Assembly: GCA_035946955.1 (NCBI GenBank)
Contig: DASYYE010000301.1
Coordinates: forward strand, 1 to 8,503
Direction of reading: 5' to 3'
Source: DASYYE01 sp035946955
GTDB taxonomy: Bacteria; Actinomycetota; Actinomycetes; Streptosporangiales; Streptosporangiaceae
DNA: 8,503 bases
Part shown: positions 5,345-8,503 of the stretch, piece after piece
Layout of the letters: each line of letters starts with the position of its first letter
How positions within the stretch are numbered: position 1 is the first letter of the stretch
Made by a program: the position numbers and the translations under genes
Notes under the pieces: model-generated
What the model was told of the DNA's origin: nothing
Seen by the model: only the letters and a program-made list of their open reading frames with translations
Databases searched by the model: none

Positions 5345-7174
5345 GTGACGAACGGTTCAGTAGAACCCGGACGTGGACGGAGTCACTGGCGACTCCGCCT
5401 GGGCAGTATGGTCGGCGTTCTCGCACTGGCCGCCTTCATTCCGGCAGCGGCCGGGGCTGCGACGGGCGCACCCCACGCGGCTGTTCCACCCAAGGCGACC
5501 AGGGGTACGGCCGTGAAGATCACCCGGGTCGGCACGGTCAACCTCAGCGCACTCTCCAAGGCCACGGCCACGAGGCCCGGAACCCGGCTCGGCACTCCGC
5601 ACGCGGTACCGCGGCTCCTACCGTCGTCCGCGGAGCGGAACGCCAGCGCGGCGCTTCGGCACAGCGCGCTGATGCCCCGTGCCACGCTGAGGACGAGATT
5701 CGCCGGCAACGTGCCCGGTGAGATCGGCTTCAACGGGATGAATACGGGGACGAACGAGCACACGATGGGGTTCGACATCTCGCCGCCCGATATGGGACTG
5801 GCGGCGGGCACGAGCTCGGCCGGCACCGCGGTCCTGCAGTTCGTGAACGCGAGCCTGCAGGCGTTCAAGCCGTCGGGAACCCCGCTGACGGTTCCTGTGT
5901 CTGCGAGTGCCTTCTTCGGTATCGGCCCTTGCAGCGCCACACAGTTCCCGGTCAACTGCATTTCGGATCCGCGGGTGTACTGGGATCCGCAGACCAAGCA
6001 CTGGTTCATCACCGGCTTCACGTTCGCCAGCTTCGTCTTGGGCCCGGGCTTTCCGCCAGGGGTGCAGTACGTCGCGGTCAGCCAGACCTCGAACGCGCTT
6101 GGCTCCTACACGATCTTCGCGATCCCGACGGGCCAGGGTTTCATCGACCCGGCGGACTGCCCGTGCGTCGGCGACTTCGACATGACCGGCGCCGACAACA
6201 GTGGCTTCTACCTCACCGTGAACGAGTTCGGGCAAACGTCGTTCCACGGCACCGACCTGTTCGCGGTCTCCAAGAGCCTGCTGATCTCAGCGGCCATGGG
6301 CGGGCCGCTTCCGCCCGCGTTCCTGTACGAGGTGCCCACCTTGGCGGACCCATTCGGCGGCTTCCGCCTCGCACCGTCGGAGGTCACGCAGGGCTCGGCC
6401 GCGCCGAACGACGAATACTTCGTCGAGGCGAACGCCAACGCGTTCAGCGACTCCTCGCTCCAGGTGTGGGCGCTCATCGGCACTGATTCGCTCAACGTCG
6501 CGTCGGCGCCGCCACTGGTGGAGCGCAACGTCGCGACCGAGGGCTACAGCGTGCCGCCGCCAGCGACCCAGAAGGCCGGGCCGATCCCGTTCGGGAGGAC
6601 CGTCGGCGCCCTCGTGGCTTCACCGCTGGACAGCGGCTTCCCAACCCAGCAGAACATGACGTTCGCCGGCGGCAACCTTTACGTCCAGATCGTCACCGGC
6701 GTGAACGCCGGCGGCGGCGGGGCCAACTCTGGCCTCGCCTGGTTCGCCCTGCGCCCAACGCCGGGCACGTCCTCGGTGTCGGTGAGGAACCTGGGCAACG
6801 GCTATGTCCACATCAACGGGATGCTGTTGTACCCGTCGATCTCGGTCAATGCCAGCGGTCATGGCTACATGGGGTTCGCGATTGGCGGAGCGAACAGGTT
6901 CCCCGGCGCGGCGTACATCAAGTTCAACGGTGCCATGGGCGCGGTCGGCCCGATCCACATTGCCGTGAACGGGCGGACGCCGCTCGACGACTTCACCTGC
7001 TACCCGGGCGCCGGGAACGGGCCTACCTGCCGGTATGGCGACTACTCGGCGAGCAACTTCTTCAACGGCCGGATCTTCTTCGGTGCGGAGTACGTCCACA
7101 CGCTGACAAGAGTGAAGGCCGGCGCTGCGTCGAACTGGGCGACCAGGGTCTGGTCAGTCCCCTCGGGAGGCTGA
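5345..7174 (+). CDS. Secreted protein of unknown function, probably beta-propeller-like, 609 aa
   Basis: GTG 5345 follows AAAGGAG (5332-5338) at 6 bases, a strong start. Residues 1-18 are basic, 19-38 hydrophobic (LGSMVGVLALAAFIPAAAGA) and AGA/ATGA offers signal peptidase sites near 38-42, so the protein is exported. Residues 45-120 are Ala/Thr/Arg-rich linker. The rest is Gly/Phe/Tyr-rich beta-type sequence with VLQFVNASLQAF (163-174), SDPRVYWDPQTKHWFITGF (207-225), DCPCVGDFDMTGADNSGFYL (271-290) and CRYGDYSAS (562-570). Blocks such as DPRVYWD and W/YGDYS recur in secreted sialidase-like or propeller proteins of unknown role, so I infer that fold. Six cysteines (196, 205, 272, 274, 552, 562) are spaced for three disulfides. 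There is no transmembrane anchor or sortase motif at the C-terminus. The gene is flanked by its own operator-like repeat and terminator, so it is probably monocistronic. Confidence 0.85.
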   Translation: MTNGSVEPGRGRSHWRLRLGSMVGVLALAAFIPAAAGAATGAPHAAVPPKATRGTAVKITRVGTVNLSALSKATATRPGTRLGTPHAVPRLLPSSAERNASAALRHSALMPRATLRTRFAGNVPGEIGFNGMNTGTNEHTMGFDISPPDMGLAAGTSSAGTAVLQFVNASLQAFKPSGTPLTVPVSASAFFGIGPCSATQFPVNCISDPRVYWDPQTKHWFITGFTFASFVLGPGFPPGVQYVAVSQTSNALGSYTIFAIPTGQGFIDPADCPCVGDFDMTGADNSGFYLTVNEFGQTSFHGTDLFAVSKSLLISAAMGGPLPPAFLYEVPTLADPFGGFRLAPSEVTQGSAAPNDEYFVEANANAFSDSSLQVWALIGTDSLNVASAPPLVERNVATEGYSVPPPATQKAGPIPFGRTVGALVASPLDSGFPTQQNMTFAGGNLYVQIVTGVNAGGGGANSGLAWFALRPTPGTSSVSVRNLGNGYVHINGMLLYPSISVNASGHGYMGFAIGGANRFPGAAYIKFNGAMGAVGPIHIAVNGRTPLDDFTCYPGAGNGPTCRYGDYSASNFFNGRIFFGAEYVHTLTRVKAGAASNWATRVWSVPSGG

Positions 7175-7184
7175 TCTCAGCCTC
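7167..7184 (+). repeat. Tight hairpin across the stop codon of the secreted-protein gene
   Basis: GAGGCTGA (7167-7174, including the TGA stop) is followed after two bases by its exact complement TCAGCCTC (7177-7184). A two-base loop is too tight for full pairing, so six or seven pairs are realistic. It may add to 3'-end protection with the terminator 19 bases downstream. Confidence 0.3.
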
Positions 7185-7202
7185 TTGCGGACAGTGATCT
7201 GG

Positions 7203-7237
7203 CGGCGGCCGGCCGGACGGAACCCGGCCGGCCGCCG
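7203..7237 (+). terminator. Strong GC-rich terminator hairpin
   Basis: CGGCGGCCGGCCGG (7203-7216) pairs perfectly with 7224-7237 around the loop ACGGAAC: 14 pairs, almost all G-C, 28 bases after the secreted-protein stop. There is no U tract, as is common for actinomycete terminators. It closes the 5345-7174 unit. Confidence 0.7.
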
Positions 7238-7359
7238 TGGAGTTCGAGGACGACCCTCGCTTCGACTGGAAGCTGCAGGAAGTGCACCGCAAGGAGCCGG
7301 CCAGCCAGCAGCGGGAGAAACTCCTCCGTGAGCCGCCGTCCAGGGACCCGTTGCAGTAG
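7237..7359 (+). CDS. Possible small ORF of 40 codons
   Basis: GTG 7237 to TAG 7359 encodes a charged peptide (starts with VEFEDDPRFDWKLQEVHRKE, then Gln/Arg/Glu and a Pro-rich tail). About 34 of 39 third positions are G or C, as expected for coding DNA here, and the Asp/Glu/Lys/Trp content is protein-like. It has no ribosome binding site: its start lies on the last base of the terminator stem. The frame is open upstream only to TGA 7195. It may be a leftover C-terminal piece of a lost gene, or chance. No family is recognised. Confidence 0.25.
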   Translation: MEFEDDPRFDWKLQEVHRKEPASQQREKLLREPPSRDPLQ

Positions 7360-7710
7360 CCGAGGCGACTGGGCTGAGCCGTATCCGGCCTTGAGCCGAC
7401 CTCAACCATGACTCAAGCGTGACTTCAGCGGCTTGGATGATTATGGGCCCGCGCAGGTGTGGGGGCAATGTCGGAGTGATGTCGGGGTCGCGTCTCTGGG
7501 GAATTCTCCCGCGATCCCCCATAATCGGAAGTGGCCGATGGGAGTGCCGGTCTCTACCGAGAGGGGCTGGGAACCGCATCTCCCCCTGTGCCGACCTGAC
7601 CGCCGCTACTGCCTGAACCACCAAGGTCCGCCGAGCTCGACGGGGGCGCCTGCTCCTGTGGCTAGGGCATATCCCGAACACGTTCATGCCATCGATGGGG
7701 GAAGATCTCC
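7360..7710. other. Long intergenic region upstream of the type III PKS gene
   Basis: I see no convincing gene. Two frames open here (7419-7616 and 7433-7801) have poor codon character and end inside or beside the PKS start. The region holds the phased repeat array at 7390-7444 and a leader of about 260 bases. The leader contains small hairpins: GGGGTCGCG (7484-7492) with CGCGATCCCC (7510-7519, one bulge), and ATCGG (7524-7528) with CCGAT (7535-7539). Confidence 0.5.
7390..7444 (+). promoter_or_regulatory. 11-bp phased repeats plus -10, resembling a SARP-controlled promoter
   Basis: Units begin at 7390, 7401, 7412 and 7423. The second and third share 9 of 11 bases (CTCAACCATGA and CTCAAGCGTGA); the first starts CTTGAGC and the fourth CTTCAGC. 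GATTAT at 7439-7444, four of six matches to TATAAT, lies 9 bases after the last heptamer CTTCAGC (7423-7429). Established knowledge: SARP activators of antibiotic clusters bind heptamer direct repeats at 11-bp intervals placed about 8 bases before the -10, covering a missing -35. No good -35 is seen here. The layout matches; the regulator itself is not in the window. Transcription would start about 260 bases upstream of the PKS gene. Confidence 0.45.
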
Positions 7711-8503
7711 GTGCTCAGAAATGGCCATGCGCTCAGGCTTGACAACTTCGACCTCCGCCCTATTCGGGGGCAAGCTGCTTTGCCAGAGCGGACGGCAGTG
7801 ATCGCTTCGGTTGGCAGCGCATTCCCTGACTCGTCCTACTCACAGGAAGAGATCGGCGCGCTCCTCGGCCTGGAGAACAGGGTCGTGAAGAAGCTCCTCC
7901 GGTCGCCCCACATCCAGAAGAGGCATCTCTACCTGCCGGCGAAAGACCCCCAGACCGGGCGCGCGTTCCCGGAGTCCGCAGCCGACCTGCACGCCAAGTT
8001 CCGGGAGGGGGCACTCGAGATCGGGTCGCGTGCGATCCGGAACGCACTGGACGCCGCGCGATTGTCTGTATCGGATGTCGACTACCTGCTGTGCGTCACA
8101 TCCAGCGGCTTCATGGTTCCAGGGCTCAGTGCGCTCTTCTCGCGAGAACTCGGATTCAATCACAGTCTCACGCGAGCCGACGTTGTGGGCATGGGATGCA
8201 ACGCCGGATTGAATGGGCTGAACCCGCTCGTGCAGTGGGTTCAGAACCATCCAGCCGGGGTGGCGCTGCTCGTCTGCTGTGAGATCAACTCCGCCATATA
8301 TGTTCTTGATGAGACCCCGCGCACCGGGATTGTCAACAGCCTCTTCGGCGACGGAGCCGCCGCCGTGGTGCTGACCGGCCATGACCGAAATGGCGCTGGG
8401 CCACTACGGTCCGGGCAAGCGCCACACGTTATCGACTTTGAGAGCTTCTGCCTCCCCGAGCAGTGGGCGGCAATGCGGTTCGACTGGAACGATGATGCCG
8501 GGA
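7711..8503 (+). CDS. dpgA: DpgA-like type III polyketide synthase, N-terminal 264 residues (runs off right edge)
   Basis: From GTG 7711 the frame stays open to the window end. Marks of the thiolase-fold type III PKS family are DYLLCVTSSGFMVPGLSA (124-141), VGMGCNAGLNGLN (159-171) with catalytic Cys163, VCCEINSAIYVLDETPRTGI (188-207) and VNSLFGDGAAAVVL (208-221). These blocks and the AMRFDWN end (254-260) agree with my recollection of DpgA of the vancomycin/balhimycin pathways better than with plant-type chalcone synthases. DpgA condenses four malonyl-CoA into 3,5-dihydroxyphenylacetyl-CoA, precursor of dihydroxyphenylglycine. The catalytic His and Asn lie beyond the edge. GGGGGAAG (7697-7704) 6 bases upstream supports GTG 7711, though GTG 7798 is an alternative. 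The product could differ in a divergent DpgA homologue, so the exact metabolite is open. Likely first gene of a biosynthetic operon. Confidence 0.82.
   Translation, partial: MLRNGHALRLDNFDLRPIRGQAALPERTAVIASVGSAFPDSSYSQEEIGALLGLENRVVKKLLRSPHIQKRHLYLPAKDPQTGRAFPESAADLHAKFREGALEIGSRAIRNALDAARLSVSDVDYLLCVTSSGFMVPGLSALFSRELGFNHSLTRADVVGMGCNAGLNGLNPLVQWVQNHPAGVALLVCCEINSAIYVLDETPRTGIVNSLFGDGAAAVVLTGHDRNGAGPLRSGQAPHVIDFESFCLPEQWAAMRFDWNDDAG

Noticed and set aside
5618..6247. 209-codon minus-strand frame opposite the secreted-protein gene
   Set aside because: Arg/Val/Ala-rich shadow with no start context, typical of high-GC antisense frames.
7433..7801. 122-codon plus-strand frame upstream of the PKS
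   Set aside because: No RBS and poor coding character, and it overlaps the PKS start in another frame.

Overview
The window is high-GC DNA with mostly G/C third codon positions, occasional GTG starts and very rare TTA codons. Together with the gene content (a GPP34-family protein, a long XRE-type regulator, a DUF2637 protein and a DpgA-like type III polyketide synthase) this points to a filamentous actinomycete, Streptomyces or a relative. The genus cannot be fixed from the sequence.

Region 1 (1-3467) is a divergent module. On the minus strand a 40-codon leader ORF (1428-1306) overlaps by ATGA a GPP34/GOLPH3-family gene (1309-644). An APC-superfamily permease follows (622 to beyond the left edge). 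On the plus strand an XRE-type regulator (1558-2895) overlaps a Nudix hydrolase (2892-3467) by GTGA. Between the two arms lies a perfect 17-bp inverted repeat (1499-1539) built from repeated GTTGCC/GGCAAC hexamers. It is the obvious candidate operator or RNA hairpin.

Region 2 (3468 to about 5340) looks like decayed mobile DNA. A DUF2637 gene of the kind found in actinomycete conjugative elements is broken by a frameshift near 4165-4171. A short plus-strand ORF of unknown origin (4304-4516) abuts the N-terminal stub of an ISAs1-family transposase (minus strand, about 4518-4721). An imperfect hairpin lies at the start of that stub. The remaining 500 bases are gene-poor, with one low-GC3 small ORF. 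The Nudix and DUF2637 genes may be leftovers of an integrative conjugative element, but no integrase, FtsK-like protein, replication initiator or att site is visible.

Region 3 (5293-7237) is a monocistronic unit: a 9-bp inverted repeat, a strong RBS, a 609-aa secreted protein of unknown function (probably beta-propeller-like, with six cysteines), and a strong GC-rich terminator hairpin.

Region 4 (7237-8503) holds a possible 40-codon ORF, then an array of 11-bp-phased repeats ending just before a -10-like GATTAT. This is the layout of a SARP-controlled promoter. A 250-base leader follows, then the first 264 codons of a DpgA-like type III PKS that runs off the right edge. This is probably the start of a natural-product cluster making a 3,5-dihydroxyphenylacetyl-CoA-type unit. 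The regulatory array in front of it, the leader-ORF arrangement in region 1 and the large palindrome are the least expected signals in the window.
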